NCBI RefSeq assembly: GCF_014493765.1
Contig: NZ_JACTVJ010000005.1
Span: 248,001-312,000, forward strand
DNA from: Streptomyces polyasparticus
GTDB lineage: Bacteria; Actinomycetota; Actinomycetes; Streptomycetales; Streptomycetaceae
Direction of reading: 5' to 3'
DNA: 64,000 bases
Under the pieces are notes generated by a model, which saw nothing but the letters and a program-made list of their open reading frames with translations, searched no databases and was not told where the DNA came from. Position 1 is the first letter of the stretch. The number at the start of each line of letters is the position of its first letter. The position numbers and the translations under genes were made by a program. Positions 25,498 through 34,810 of the stretch are shown piece after piece.

Positions 25498-25653
25498 GCC
25501 CCTTAGGATGACGCGCGTAGACCCTGACGTGTCAACGTCAAGGAGGGTGAACTCCTGTGAATTTTCCGGGAGTTGACCGGTGCTCCCGAAATACATGGCA
25601 GGGCCACGCGCCCGGCTGTTACGCTCGTGGAGACGTTGACCGTGTGATGAGGA

Positions 25654-25803
25654 GTGGCAGACGTGGCGGGTGACGACGACATCTCCGGGTGAGATCCGGA
25701 TCTGACGGCCCCCGGCCGGCGCTCAGGAGCGCTGCCGAGGCGGGCCTGTCTCGTCGTACCCCTTTCCCCGCATCTGCCCAGGGCAGAGGTCCGTCTTCTG
25801 CCC
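25654..25803 (+). promoter_or_regulatory. Leader of the ABC-F genes with short ORF and hairpins
   Basis: The 331 bp between the RNase and ABC-F genes holds a candidate attenuator. A 9-codon ORF (GTG 25663 to TGA 25690-25692, preceded by GAGGAG; an in-frame GTG at 25654 gives 12 codons) is followed by the palindrome AGATCCGGATCT (25692-25703), GCGCT/AGCGC arms around 25721-25734, and arms GGGCAGA (25781-25787) and TCTGCCC (25797-25803). An upstream TCTGCCC (25773-25779) can compete for the same GGGCAGA. TACGCT near 25620 may be the -10. Such leaders commonly control antibiotic-inducible ABC-F genes. Confidence 0.45.
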
Positions 25804-25828
25804 GTGCCCCGCATGAGGTCTTCTCTCC

Positions 25829-27463
25829 ATGTCCGACGCATCCGTCGTCTGCTCGCAGCTCTCCTTCGCCTGGCCGGACGACACCCCGGCCTTCCAGGAC
25901 CTGTCGTTCACCGTCACCCCCGGCCGTACCGGGCTCGTGGCACCGAACGGCTCCGGCAAGTCCACCCTGCTCAAGCTGATCGCCGGTGAACTCAAGCCGA
26001 CCGCCGGTTCGGTGTCCGTCGGCGGCACCCTCGGCTACCTTCCGCAGAGCCTGCCCCTCACGGGCAGCCTCACCGTCGCCGAGGTGCTCGGCATCGCCGA
26101 CGTGATCCGCGCCCTGGACGCCGTCGAGTCCGGGGACGTGGCCGAGGAGCACTTCACCACCATCGGCGACGACTGGGACATCGAGGAGCGCACCCGCGCC
26201 CAACTCGACCGCCTGGGCCTGACCGGACTCGCCCTCGACCGCCGCCTGAGCACACTGAGCGGCGGGCAGATCGTCTCGCTCGGCCTCGCCGCCCAGCTGC
26301 TCAAGCGCCCCGATGTCCTCCTGCTCGACGAGCCCACCAACAACCTCGACGCCGAGGCACGCCACCGGCTCCACGACGTACTCGGGGACTTCTCCGGCAC
26401 CCTGCTCCTGGTCAGCCACGATCGCGCGCTGCTCGACCGGATGGACCGTATCGCCGAACTCGGCAGCGGCGAACTGCGCCTGTACGGGGGCGACTTCACC
26501 GCGTACGAGGAAGCGGTGCGGGCCGAGCAGGAGGTCGCCGAGAAGAACGTGCGCAGCGCCGAACAGGAACTCAAGCGCGAGAAGCGGGAGTTGCAGCAGG
26601 CCAGGGAACGCGCCGAACGGCGGGCGAGCAACGCCGCCCGCAACCTCAAGAGCGCCGGACTGCCGCGCATCTTCGCGGGCACCATGAAGCGCGGCGCGCA
26701 GGAGTCCGCGGGGCGCGCCGGGCAGATGCACGCGTCCCGGGTCGGTGAGGCCAAGGCGCGCCTCGACGAGGCCGGGCGTGCGCTGCGGGACGAGCAGCGC
26801 CTCGTGCTCGATCTGCCCGACACCCAGGTGCCCGCGGGCCGCACGCTCTTCCTGGGCGAGGGGATGCAGGCCCGGCTCGGGGACGAGGACGTGTTCGCGC
26901 AGGAAGGTCTGGATCTGACCGTACGGGGGCCGGAGCGGATCGCGCTCACGGGGCCCAACGGTGCGGGCAAGACCACCCTGATGCGGCTGATCACCGGCGA
27001 ACTCGCCCCGGAGCGCGGGGAGATCAAGCGGAGCGACGGCCGGATCGCCTATCTCTCCCAGCGGCTCGACCTCCTCGATACGGACCTCACGGTGGCGGAG
27101 AACTTCGCCGCGTTCGCCCCGGAGCGGCCGCCCGCCGAGCGGATGAACCTCCTCGCCCGCTTCCTCTTCCGCGGCGCGGGAGCCCATCTGCCGGTCGGTG
27201 CGCTCTCCGGCGGCGAGCGGCTGCGCGCCACGCTCGCTTGCGTGCTGTGCGCCGAGCCCGCGCCGCAGTTGCTGCTGCTCGACGAGCCGACCAACAACCT
27301 GGACCTGGTCAGCGTGGGCCAGCTGGAGAGCGCGCTCACCTCGTACCAGGGCGCGTTCCTGGTGATCAGCCACGACGAGCGTTTCCTCGCCGCGATCGGT
27401 GTGAACCGCTGGCTGCGTCTGGCCGACGGAACGCTCACGGAAACGGGGGCTCCCGGGATGTGA
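25829..27463 (+). CDS. ABC-F ATPase 1 (ribosome-protection type)
   Basis: Predicted 544-residue soluble protein with two ATPase domains and no membrane part. Domain 1 has Walker A PNGSGKST, signature LSGGQ and Walker B LLLDEPTNNLD; domain 2 has PNGAGKTT, LSGGE and LLLDEPTNNLD. The linker between them (about residues 230-320) is a charged helical pair, the part that reaches the ribosomal P/A site in ABC-F proteins. Family members dislodge ribosome-bound antibiotics or act as translation factors. A leader resembling an attenuator precedes it and a second ABC-F gene follows. Confidence 0.9.
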   Translation: MSDASVVCSQLSFAWPDDTPAFQDLSFTVTPGRTGLVAPNGSGKSTLLKLIAGELKPTAGSVSVGGTLGYLPQSLPLTGSLTVAEVLGIADVIRALDAVESGDVAEEHFTTIGDDWDIEERTRAQLDRLGLTGLALDRRLSTLSGGQIVSLGLAAQLLKRPDVLLLDEPTNNLDAEARHRLHDVLGDFSGTLLLVSHDRALLDRMDRIAELGSGELRLYGGDFTAYEEAVRAEQEVAEKNVRSAEQELKREKRELQQARERAERRASNAARNLKSAGLPRIFAGTMKRGAQESAGRAGQMHASRVGEAKARLDEAGRALRDEQRLVLDLPDTQVPAGRTLFLGEGMQARLGDEDVFAQEGLDLTVRGPERIALTGPNGAGKTTLMRLITGELAPERGEIKRSDGRIAYLSQRLDLLDTDLTVAENFAAFAPERPPAERMNLLARFLFRGAGAHLPVGALSGGERLRATLACVLCAEPAPQLLLLDEPTNNLDLVSVGQLESALTSYQGAFLVISHDERFLAAIGVNRWLRLADGTLTETGAPGM

Positions 27464-27542
27464 ACCGTCGGTGTGTGCGGTGGCCCGCGTCCGTGGCCTC
27501 GTGCCCGGCGGGCCGTTCCCCTCTCCCATCGGACGGTTCCCC

Positions 27543-29285
27543 ATGCCTCAACCCGCCCTGCTCGCCCACGACCTCGTCCGCACCCTCGGCGGACGACGCG
27601 TCCTCGACGGCATCTCCCTGACCGCGTCGCCCGGCCGCCGCATCGGCCTGATCGGCGAGAACGGTGCCGGCAAGTCGACTCTCCTGCGGCTGCTCGCGGG
27701 GGCCGACGAGCCCGACTCCGGCAGCGTCACACGTCCCGCCGACCTCGGCTTCCTGCACCAGGAACTGCCGTACGAGAGCGGCACCCGCATCACCGCGGTC
27801 CTCGACGAGGCCCTGCGCGAGGCGCGCGAGGACCTCGCCGAGCTGGAGCGGCTCGGCGCGGAACTGGCCCTGTCCCCGCAGGATCCCGCGCTCCTCGGCA
27901 CATACGGCCGGCGCCTCGAACAGGCCGAGGAGCGCGAGTCCTGGGACGCGGACCGCCGCGCGGCCCTGGTGCTCGACGGACTCGGGCTCGGCGGGCTCGA
28001 CCACGGGCGCACCCTCGGCTCGCTCTCCGGCGGGCAGCGCGGGCGGCTCGCCCTGGCCGCGCTCCTGGTGCGGCGCCCTTCCGCGCTGCTGCTCGACGAG
28101 CCGACGAACCATCTGGACGACTCCGCGGCCGCCTTCCTCGAGGAACAGCTGCGGGCGCTGCCCGGGGCCGTGGTCGTCGCCGGCCACGACCGGGCGTTCC
28201 TCGACGCCGTCTGCACCGATCTGGTCGACCTCGATCCGGCGGTGGACGGTCCTGTCCGCTTCGGCGGTGCGTACAGCGCGTATGCGGCCGAGAAACGGGC
28301 CGAACGGGCGCGCTGGGAGCAGCAGTTCGCCGAGGAGCAGGAGGAGCTGGAACGGCTGCGGCACGCGACCGGGGTGACCGCCCGGCGGGTCGCGCCGGAC
28401 CGGGGCCCGAGGGACAACGAGAAGATGGGGTACGGGCATCGGGCCGGACGGGTGCAGAGCCAGATCGCGCGCCGGGTGCGCAATGCGGCGCGCAGGCTGG
28501 AGGAGCTGGAGCGCACCCAGGTCGGGCGGCCGCCGCGTCCGCTGCGGTTCCTGGGCGGGGAGTCGGTAGGGGCGGGGCTGGTGGTGCAGGTGGACGGGGA
28601 GCAGGGGGAGCAGAGGGCGCCGACGGCCGGTCGGGAGGGGGCTGCCGGGGCCCGTGCGGAGAGCGCGGCGGAGTCGGCGAACCCGGCGAACTCGTCGAGC
28701 TCGCCTGATAATTCTCCCGGCGCCCCCCTCGTGTCGCTGACCGCTGTGCGCGTCCCCGGCCGGCTCGCGGTCGTCGGCCTCGACGTGGGGGTGACGGACC
28801 GGCTGCTCGTCACGGGTGGCAACGGGACGGGCAAGTCCACGCTGCTCGCCGTACTCGCCGGACAGCTCGCCGCCGAGGGCGAGGTGCGGCGGCGGCCGGG
28901 CCTGACGGTCGGGCTGCTCACGCAGGACACGGTGTTCGAGCGGCCCGACCGCAGCGCTCAGGACATCTACGTAAGGGAGTTGGGCCTGCGGCGCGCCGAA
29001 GAGGTGCCCCTGTCCTCGCTGGGACTCCTGGCCGCGGCGGACCTGGGCAGACCGGTCGGCCGGCTGTCCGTGGGCCAGCGCCGACGCCTCGCGCTGGCCC
29101 TGCTCGTGGCCCGCCCGCCCCGCCTCCTGCTCCTCGACGAGCCCACCAACCACCTCTCGCCCGTGCTCTGCGACGAGCTGGAGGAGGCGCTCGGCCCCGG
29201 CCCGGGCGCCGTCGTCGTGGCGAGCCACGACCGGTGGCTGCGGCGACGGTGGCAGGGGCGGGAGGTCCGGCTCACCGCGGAGTGA
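27543..29285 (+). CDS. ABC-F ATPase 2 (macrolide-resistance-like)
   Basis: Predicted 580-residue soluble twin-ATPase. Domain 1: ENGAGKST, LSGGQ, LLLDEPTNHLD; domain 2: GNGTGKST, LSVGQ, LLLDEPTNHLS. The linker carries the basic helical tip (VTARRVAPDRGPRDNEKMGY) and then a Gly/Ala/Ser-rich low-complexity insertion at about residues 355-400 before domain 2. It resembles TlrC/CarA/OleB-type ARE proteins of antibiotic producers. It starts 79 nt after ABC-F 1 and is probably co-transcribed. Which drug class it answers to is not readable. Confidence 0.88.
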   Translation: MPQPALLAHDLVRTLGGRRVLDGISLTASPGRRIGLIGENGAGKSTLLRLLAGADEPDSGSVTRPADLGFLHQELPYESGTRITAVLDEALREAREDLAELERLGAELALSPQDPALLGTYGRRLEQAEERESWDADRRAALVLDGLGLGGLDHGRTLGSLSGGQRGRLALAALLVRRPSALLLDEPTNHLDDSAAAFLEEQLRALPGAVVVAGHDRAFLDAVCTDLVDLDPAVDGPVRFGGAYSAYAAEKRAERARWEQQFAEEQEELERLRHATGVTARRVAPDRGPRDNEKMGYGHRAGRVQSQIARRVRNAARRLEELERTQVGRPPRPLRFLGGESVGAGLVVQVDGEQGEQRAPTAGREGAAGARAESAAESANPANSSSSPDNSPGAPLVSLTAVRVPGRLAVVGLDVGVTDRLLVTGGNGTGKSTLLAVLAGQLAAEGEVRRRPGLTVGLLTQDTVFERPDRSAQDIYVRELGLRRAEEVPLSSLGLLAAADLGRPVGRLSVGQRRRLALALLVARPPRLLLLDEPTNHLSPVLCDELEEALGPGPGAVVVASHDRWLRRRWQGREVRLTAE

Positions 29286-29310
29286 GGTCTGCCGACGCAG
29301 GGACGAGGAC

Positions 29311-29335
29311 GCCGGCGAACCGCGCGCCCGCCGGC
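29311..29335. terminator. Candidate terminator between convergent ABC genes
   Basis: GCCGGCG (29311-29317) pairs with CGCCGGC (29329-29335) around an 11-nt loop, between the ABC-F 2 stop (29285) and the stop of the convergent permease gene. Confidence 0.5.
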
Positions 29336-30196
29336 TCATACGTCCCTGCGCCGCACCGCCTCCACCGCGGTCAGCGCCGCCCCGAGCGCCCACGCGCCGA
29401 ACACCACCCACGCCTCGGTGACGCTCACCGGGTACTTCCCCGGTCCCCAGTGCGTCCCCGTCAAGGCCTCCCAGGCGCTGAGCGGCATCGCGTTGCCGAT
29501 CTCCGCGACCCAGCGATACGTCTCGCCCTGGAACAGTGCGGGCAGCAGGAGCAGCGTCACGATCGCGCCGACGATGCTGCCCGCGGCATGCCGTACGACG
29601 GCGCCGATGGCCATGCCGATCAGCGCGCTGAGCGGGGCGAGCAGCGCGGAGGCGGCGACCGCGCGCAGCGCGCCCGAGTCGGCGATCGACACTCCCCCGT
29701 GGTCCCGCAGCCACGCCTGTGTCAGACCGAACGAAGCCCCCGCGACCACCACTCCGACGGCGGTCGTCACCGCACCGACCACGGCGACCTTCGCGAGGAT
29801 CACGCCGCGCCGGTCGGGGACGGCCGTGAACGTCGTACGGACGAGGCCGCTCGTGTACTCGCCGAACACGGCGATCGCACCGACGCTGCACGCCACGATC
29901 ATCAGGATCTGCCAGGCCGGGTCGAGGAAGGCGGTGTGCATCGCGTCGAAGGCGAACGCCGGGTCGGGCCCGAGACCGTCCGGCGGCTGGGCGGCCTGCT
30001 CGGAGAGCCGGTCCGCGTTGGAGCGGGCCGAGTTGGCGTTGATGCCGACGACGGTGAGTGCTCCCACGCCCAGCACCCAGTAAGTGGAGCGCAGGGACCA
30101 GAACTTGATCCACTCCGCGGCGAGGAGATGACGGAAGCGGGCGGGGGCGGCCACGACGCCGGTACGGGCGGTCGCGGCGGGCAGGGTGGTCGTCAT
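29336..30196 (-). CDS. ABC-2 type transporter permease
   Basis: Predicted 286-residue membrane protein with about six hydrophobic segments (first near residues 37-55, with AEWIKFWSLRSTYW at the inner face, as in ABC-2 permeases of Streptomyces). The start ATG 30196 overlaps the stop of the ATPase gene. With it the protein forms an exporter; the adjacent two-component system may regulate it. Substrate is unknown; antibiotics or lipids are common for the class. Confidence 0.87.
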   Translation of the reverse strand: MTTTLPAATARTGVVAAPARFRHLLAAEWIKFWSLRSTYWVLGVGALTVVGINANSARSNADRLSEQAAQPPDGLGPDPAFAFDAMHTAFLDPAWQILMIVACSVGAIAVFGEYTSGLVRTTFTAVPDRRGVILAKVAVVGAVTTAVGVVVAGASFGLTQAWLRDHGGVSIADSGALRAVAASALLAPLSALIGMAIGAVVRHAAGSIVGAIVTLLLLPALFQGETYRWVAEIGNAMPLSAWEALTGTHWGPGKYPVSVTEAWVVFGAWALGAALTAVEAVRRRDV

Positions 30197-31116
30197 CGGG
30201 TTTCCTCCCCGGTACGCGGCGTCGTGGCGTAGTCGACGCTGTCGGCGGTCAGTTCCATGAAGGCCTGCTCCAGCGAGGCGGTCAGCGGGGTGAGTTCGGC
30301 GAGGGCGACCTCGTACAGGAGGGCGAGATCGCCGATGCGCTCGGCGTCCATGCCCGTCACGGTCAGGGCTTCTTCGCCGGACAGCACCTCGGCTCCCTCG
30401 GCGCGCAGCGCCCGGGCCAGCCGTTCGGCCGCGCGGGCCCGCACCCGTACGCCCTGACGTGTGCCGCGGGCCGCGAACTCCGTAAGGCTCTCGGCGGCGA
30501 TCAGCTCCCCGCGGCCGATCACGATCAACTGCTCGGCGCACAGCTCCATTTCGGACATCTGGTGGCTGGAGACGAAGACCGTACGGCCTTCGGCGGCGAG
30601 GCGGCGCAGCAGGGCGCGCAGCCACTGGACGCCCTCGGGGTCGAGGCCGTTGAGGGGTTCGTCGAAGATCAGCACCGGCGGGTCGCCGAGCAGGGCGCCG
30701 GCGATGCCCAGGCGCTGCTTCATGCCGAGCGAGAAGCCGCCGATCCGGCGGCCCGCCACGTCCGCGAGGCCCACCTCGTCGAGCACGTCGCGGACCCGGC
30801 CGCGCGGGATGCCGTTGCTCGCGGCGACGGCGGACAGATGGGCGCGGGCGGTGCGGCCGCCGTGTACGTCCTGTGCGTCCAGGAGCGCGCCGACGTGGCG
30901 CAGTCCCCGGTCCACCGCACCGAAGTCACGGCCGTCGATCGTGGCCGTGCCCGCCGTGGGGGTGTTCAGGCCGAGGAGCATGCGCAGGGTGGTGGTCTTG
31001 CCGGCGCCGTTCGGGCCTAGGAAGCCGGTGACGTGCCCCGGCCGGACGGTGAAGGACAGGGCGCGGACGGCGGTGGTCGTGCCGTAGCGCTTCGAGAGTT
31101 CTCTGACTTCAATCAC
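30193..31116 (-). CDS. ABC exporter ATPase
   Basis: Predicted 307-residue ATPase of the DrrA/CcmA type. Walker A is GPNGAGKTTT, the signature FSLGMKQR, Walker B LIFDEPLNGLD, and the H-loop SSHQMSEME. The 80-residue C-terminal extension is typical of drug-exporter ATPases. The start is taken as GTG 31116 (VIEVRELSKRYG); an ATG further upstream is possible. It is coupled to the permease gene and divergent from a sensor kinase gene. Confidence 0.9.
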   Translation of the reverse strand: MIEVRELSKRYGTTTAVRALSFTVRPGHVTGFLGPNGAGKTTTLRMLLGLNTPTAGTATIDGRDFGAVDRGLRHVGALLDAQDVHGGRTARAHLSAVAASNGIPRGRVRDVLDEVGLADVAGRRIGGFSLGMKQRLGIAGALLGDPPVLIFDEPLNGLDPEGVQWLRALLRRLAAEGRTVFVSSHQMSEMELCAEQLIVIGRGELIAAESLTEFAARGTRQGVRVRARAAERLARALRAEGAEVLSGEEALTVTGMDAERIGDLALLYEVALAELTPLTASLEQAFMELTADSVDYATTPRTGEETR

Positions 31117-31276
31117 GGGACCAAGGTCGCCGAGCGGCGCCCCGCCCGGCATCGGGCCACCGGGCACATTCGCCCCGGCCGGGTAGCCCGTGGGCGTACG
31201 CCCACGGGCCGATGCCCGCCGGGATACGGCCTGCCTATGATCGCGGCATGAGCGCCACCCCCTCACCCGGCACCGC

Positions 31277-32470
31277 ATGAGCGGCACCCCGCCGAGCCCT
31301 GCCGCCCTGCGGGCCCGGCGCCCGGTGGCCGTCGAGGTCCTTGCCTGGTGTGCGGGGGTCGTCTACCCGGTGCTGCTCGCGATCGCCGCGATCAACGAAC
31401 CGGAGCTCACGGGTGCCCGTCTGCTCCCGTCCGCGCTGCTCGCGGTCCTGCTCGTCCCGCTGGTCCTGCGCCGTCCCCTGCCCGCGCTCGTGCTGCTCGT
31501 GACCGGCTCGTTCGCGGCGACGGTGCTGGCCAGGGACGTCTATCCCGACTGGCCGCAGGGCTGGCAGATCGCCTATCTGCAGGCGCTGTTCACCGATCTC
31601 GTGGTGGGGTACGTCGCGGCCGCACGCTCCCGGCGCACGGGTGTGGTGGCGGCGGCGCTCGCCCTGTGCACGCAGATCGCCGCCGTCCCGTATTACCGCT
31701 CGGGCGCCGACAACACCGTGAGCACGGTCCTGACACTGATCCTGGCGCTCGCCACGGCCTGGCTCGTCGGCCACTCGGTGGCCGAGCGCAGCCGGCACGC
31801 CCACGCCCTGCGCGAGCAGGCGGCCGCGCAGGCGGTGACGGCCGAACGGCTGCGGATCGCGCGCGAGTTGCACGACATGGTGGCGCACAGCATCGGCATC
31901 ATCGCGATCCAGGCCGGGGTGGGCCGCCGCGTCATCGACACCCAGCCCGCCGAAGCCCGTAACGCACTGGGCGCGATCGAGTCGACCAGCCGCGAGACGC
32001 TCTCCGGGCTGCGCCGGATGCTGGGCGCGCTGCGCCAGTCGGAGGGCGCCCCGCTGGAACCGGCTCCCGCACTCGCCGACCTCGACCGGCTCGTCGCGGC
32101 GGCGGGGGACGCGGGGGTATGGGTGGAGCTGCGGCGCACCGGTGAACAACGCGCGCTCGCCCCGGAGTTGGAGCTCTCGGCGTACCGCATCGTGCAGGAG
32201 GCGGTGACCAACGTCGTACGGCACGCGGGGATCCCGGCCTGCGAGGTGAGCCTCGACTACGGCGTCGACGCGCTCGCCGTCACCGTCACCGACAAGGGCC
32301 GCGGCGCGGTGCTCGCCGACGAAGGGTACGGAATCGTGGGGATGCGGGAGCGGGTCGCCCTGCTCGGCGGCTCGTTCGAGGCGGGCCCCCGTCCCGAGGG
32401 CGGCTTCCGGGTGTCGGCCCGGCTTCCGGTTCCACCCGGCCCGCTCTCCTGCTCCACGGAGGAACGATGA
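31277..32470 (+). CDS. Sensor histidine kinase (HisKA_3)
   Basis: Predicted 397-residue membrane kinase with four to five hydrophobic segments in the first 160 residues. The phospho-acceptor His is in RELHDMVAHSIGII; the HATPase domain has VQEAVTNVVRHAG and GYGIVGMRERV. The last codons overlap the start of the response regulator (ATGA), so it is a genuine pair. It is divergent from the ABC exporter, which it probably controls in response to a cell-envelope or drug signal (inference). Confidence 0.92.
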   Translation: MSGTPPSPAALRARRPVAVEVLAWCAGVVYPVLLAIAAINEPELTGARLLPSALLAVLLVPLVLRRPLPALVLLVTGSFAATVLARDVYPDWPQGWQIAYLQALFTDLVVGYVAAARSRRTGVVAAALALCTQIAAVPYYRSGADNTVSTVLTLILALATAWLVGHSVAERSRHAHALREQAAAQAVTAERLRIARELHDMVAHSIGIIAIQAGVGRRVIDTQPAEARNALGAIESTSRETLSGLRRMLGALRQSEGAPLEPAPALADLDRLVAAAGDAGVWVELRRTGEQRALAPELELSAYRIVQEAVTNVVRHAGIPACEVSLDYGVDALAVTVTDKGRGAVLADEGYGIVGMRERVALLGGSFEAGPRPEGGFRVSARLPVPPGPLSCSTEER

Positions 32471-33126
32471 CCACCGTCCGCGTACTGCTCGCCGACGACC
32501 AGCCGCTGGTCCGCAGCGGTCTGCGCGTCCTGATCGCCGACGCACCGGACATCGAGGTGGCCGGCGAGGCGGGCACGGGCGCGGACGCGGTCCGTCTGAC
32601 GGCCGAACTGGCGCCCGACGTGGTCGTGATGGACATCCGGATGCCGGGCATGGACGGCATCGAGGCCACCGGCCGTATCACCGCCGCGCACCCGGCCACC
32701 CGGGTCCTGATGCTGACGACCTTCGACGACGACGAGTACGTCTACGGCTCGCTGCGGGCCGGGGCGTCCGGGTTCCTGGTCAAGGACATGGAGCTGGACG
32801 CGATCCTCGACGCGGTCCGGGTCGTCGCCGGTGGGGACGGTCTGATCGCGCCGAGCGTCACGGGCCGCTTGATCGCCGAGTTCGCGTCCCGCCCGCGGCA
32901 GGCGCGACCGCAGCGGGAGTTGGCCGGCGTCACGGAGCGTGAGCGCGAGGTGCTCACGCTGGTCGGCCGCGGCCTGTCCAACGCCGAGATCGCCGCCGAG
33001 CTCTTCATCAGCATCGCCACGGCAAAGGCGCACGTGGCCCGCCTCCTCGCGAAGCTCTCGGCCCGGGATCGCGTCCAGCTGGTGATCATCGCGTACGAGA
33101 CGGGTCTGGTCTCTGCGTCGGGGTGA
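32467..33126 (+). CDS. NarL/LuxR-type response regulator
   Basis: Predicted 219-residue regulator. Receiver: VLLADDQPLVRSGL, Asp in DVVVMDIRMPGMDG, Lys in GFLVKD; LuxR helix-turn-helix in GVTEREREVLTLVGRGLSNAEIA and SIATAKAHVARLLAKL. It overlaps its kinase gene by 4 nt. Its likely target is the divergent ABC exporter promoter and its own. Confidence 0.93.
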   Translation: MTTVRVLLADDQPLVRSGLRVLIADAPDIEVAGEAGTGADAVRLTAELAPDVVVMDIRMPGMDGIEATGRITAAHPATRVLMLTTFDDDEYVYGSLRAGASGFLVKDMELDAILDAVRVVAGGDGLIAPSVTGRLIAEFASRPRQARPQRELAGVTEREREVLTLVGRGLSNAEIAAELFISIATAKAHVARLLAKLSARDRVQLVIIAYETGLVSASG

Positions 33127-33161
33127 CCAGTGCCGCTGCCCGCATGGCCACCGTATGAGCG

Positions 33162-33485
33162 TCAGACGTCCTCGGGCTCGTGCCGCGTGACGAGATGCTC
33201 CCGCAGGACGAGGCGCTGCGCGAACGTGGCGAACAGCATGGCGCCGCCCACGGCGAGGGGCAGGCTGAGGACGAGCAGCAGCAGCGGCAGCCCGATCGCG
33301 TCGGCATCGCAGTCCCGCGCCGCGGAGAAGTCGCCGTCCGTGCACCGCCCGAAGACCCCGGGAACGGACGTCACGACCGACACCCCGGCCCACAGCCACA
33401 AGCCGCCGGCCATGACCAGCAGCACAAGCCCCGTGTCGCGCCACCAACGGGCCCTCTCCCGGAACCGCTCGTAGTCGGCGTCCAC
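33162..33485 (-). CDS. Small membrane protein of unknown function
   Basis: Predicted 107-residue protein with two hydrophobic helices (about residues 17-37 and 62-85) separated by a Cys-containing external loop (GRCTDGDFSAARDCDADAI) that could form a disulfide. The start is GTG 33485 because GGGGGAGG lies 5 nt upstream; the frame is open further upstream without coding character. It is convergent with the response-regulator gene. Family not recognised. Confidence 0.65.
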   Translation of the reverse strand: MDADYERFRERARWWRDTGLVLLVMAGGLWLWAGVSVVTSVPGVFGRCTDGDFSAARDCDADAIGLPLLLLVLSLPLAVGGAMLFATFAQRLVLREHLVTRHEPEDV

Positions 33486-33553
33486 CGCACCCTCCCCCGT
33501 GAGCCGTCCCTTGAACGATGCGCGCGGCGGGTGCGGTGGTTCCCGCAGGGCGG

Positions 33554-34543
33554 TCAGGTCCTTGCAGGTTCGGATCGCTCGCGCTGCTCCGCGGCGGAGC
33601 CGGTACGTCGCGTGCGGGGCGCGTCGTCCCGTCGCTCCGGTACGGCCTGCCGCCCCCACGCCGTACCCACCAGAACCAGCACCGCCCCCACATACCCCAG
33701 CGCGCCCGGCCGTTCACCGCCCAGGGAGATGCCGACCGCCGCCGCCCACAACGGCTCCGTGCCGAGCAGCAGGCTCACGCGGGACGGGGAGGTCTTGCGG
33801 ACGGCCCACATCTGGACGAAGAACGCGAAGAGCGTGCAGAAGACCGACAGGAAGGCCAGGCCCGCCCATTCGCGCGGACCGAAGTCCACGGCCGCGGACC
33901 ACGGCGAGGCACCGGTACCGGCCGCGGCGAGCAGCGCGAAGAGCAGGACCGCCGTGCCGAGTTGGACCGTGGTGAGGGAGAGCGAGTCGGCGTCCTGGAC
34001 CGCGCGGATACGGGACATCGCGAGGACGTGCACGGTACGGGCCACGGCGGCGAGCAGGATCAGGAGGTCGCCGAGCGAGGGCGCGGTGAACCCGCCGCCC
34101 TGCGTGAGCAGGACGACCCCGAGCACCGACAGGGCCGCGGCTCCGACGAAGGCCCCGGACGGGCGGCGCCGCGTGACCGCCGCCTCGGCGAGCGGCGTGA
34201 AGATCATGGTGAGGCTGATGATCAGGCCCGCGTTGGTCGCCGACGTATGGACGACGCCGTATGTCTCCAGGAGGAAGATCCCGCCGAGGATCAGCCCGAG
34301 CACCCCGGCGCCGCGCCACTGGGCCGCCTGCAGGGCGCGCAGCCTGCGCCACCCGGCGATGACCAGGACCGGAAGAACGAGTGCGAAGCGCAGCACGAGC
34401 ACCGCGATGACCGTGTGCGTCGTGGTGATGCCCTTGGCGGCGAGATAGCTCGCGCCCCAGAAGACGGCGACGAGCAGCAGGGGCAGATCGGTGAGCCAGG
34501 CGCGGCGGGGTGCGGCGACCGGCGTCGCGGTGAGGGTCGACAA
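33554..34543 (-). CDS. EamA/DMT-family transporter
   Basis: Predicted 329-residue inner-membrane protein with ten hydrophobic helices in two EamA repeats (first repeat starts WLTDLPLLLVAVFWGASYLAAKG; second around GDLLILLAAVARTVHVLAM). DMT proteins export amino acids or small metabolites. No ATG fits; TTG 34543 (with GGAG 10 nt upstream) or TTG 34582 is the start. The C-terminal tail is Arg/Glu-rich. Substrate unknown. Confidence 0.85.
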   Translation of the reverse strand: MSTLTATPVAAPRRAWLTDLPLLLVAVFWGASYLAAKGITTTHTVIAVLVLRFALVLPVLVIAGWRRLRALQAAQWRGAGVLGLILGGIFLLETYGVVHTSATNAGLIISLTMIFTPLAEAAVTRRRPSGAFVGAAALSVLGVVLLTQGGGFTAPSLGDLLILLAAVARTVHVLAMSRIRAVQDADSLSLTTVQLGTAVLLFALLAAAGTGASPWSAAVDFGPREWAGLAFLSVFCTLFAFFVQMWAVRKTSPSRVSLLLGTEPLWAAAVGISLGGERPGALGYVGAVLVLVGTAWGRQAVPERRDDAPRTRRTGSAAEQRERSEPART

Positions 34544-34810
34544 GGGTCCAGGTCTCCAGCGGCTCGGGGGAAGTGGAGACAACGGCGGCTCTCACAGGGG
34601 CGCGCCCACGGTAGCGGCGCAAGATCGCTGCCGGTAGGGGGATCTCACAGGGCGGTCGCCACCCTTGCGGTCGCCCGCCGGGCGGTCACAGGGCGGCTGC
34701 TGTTGCCTGGTCCCCGCCGTGGAGTCGATGTCCGATCACCGCCAGTGCACGAGGGCCGCGACGGGTTTGATTGAACGCGTTACCAGTTGGGCGATACGGA
34801 GGAGATGGAC

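Noticed and set aside
25117-29285. RNase plus ABC-F genes as a phage-defence or toxin-immunity island
   Set aside because: The RNase is a secreted RNase Sa-type enzyme with its own signal peptide on the opposite strand; nothing links it to the ABC-F genes.
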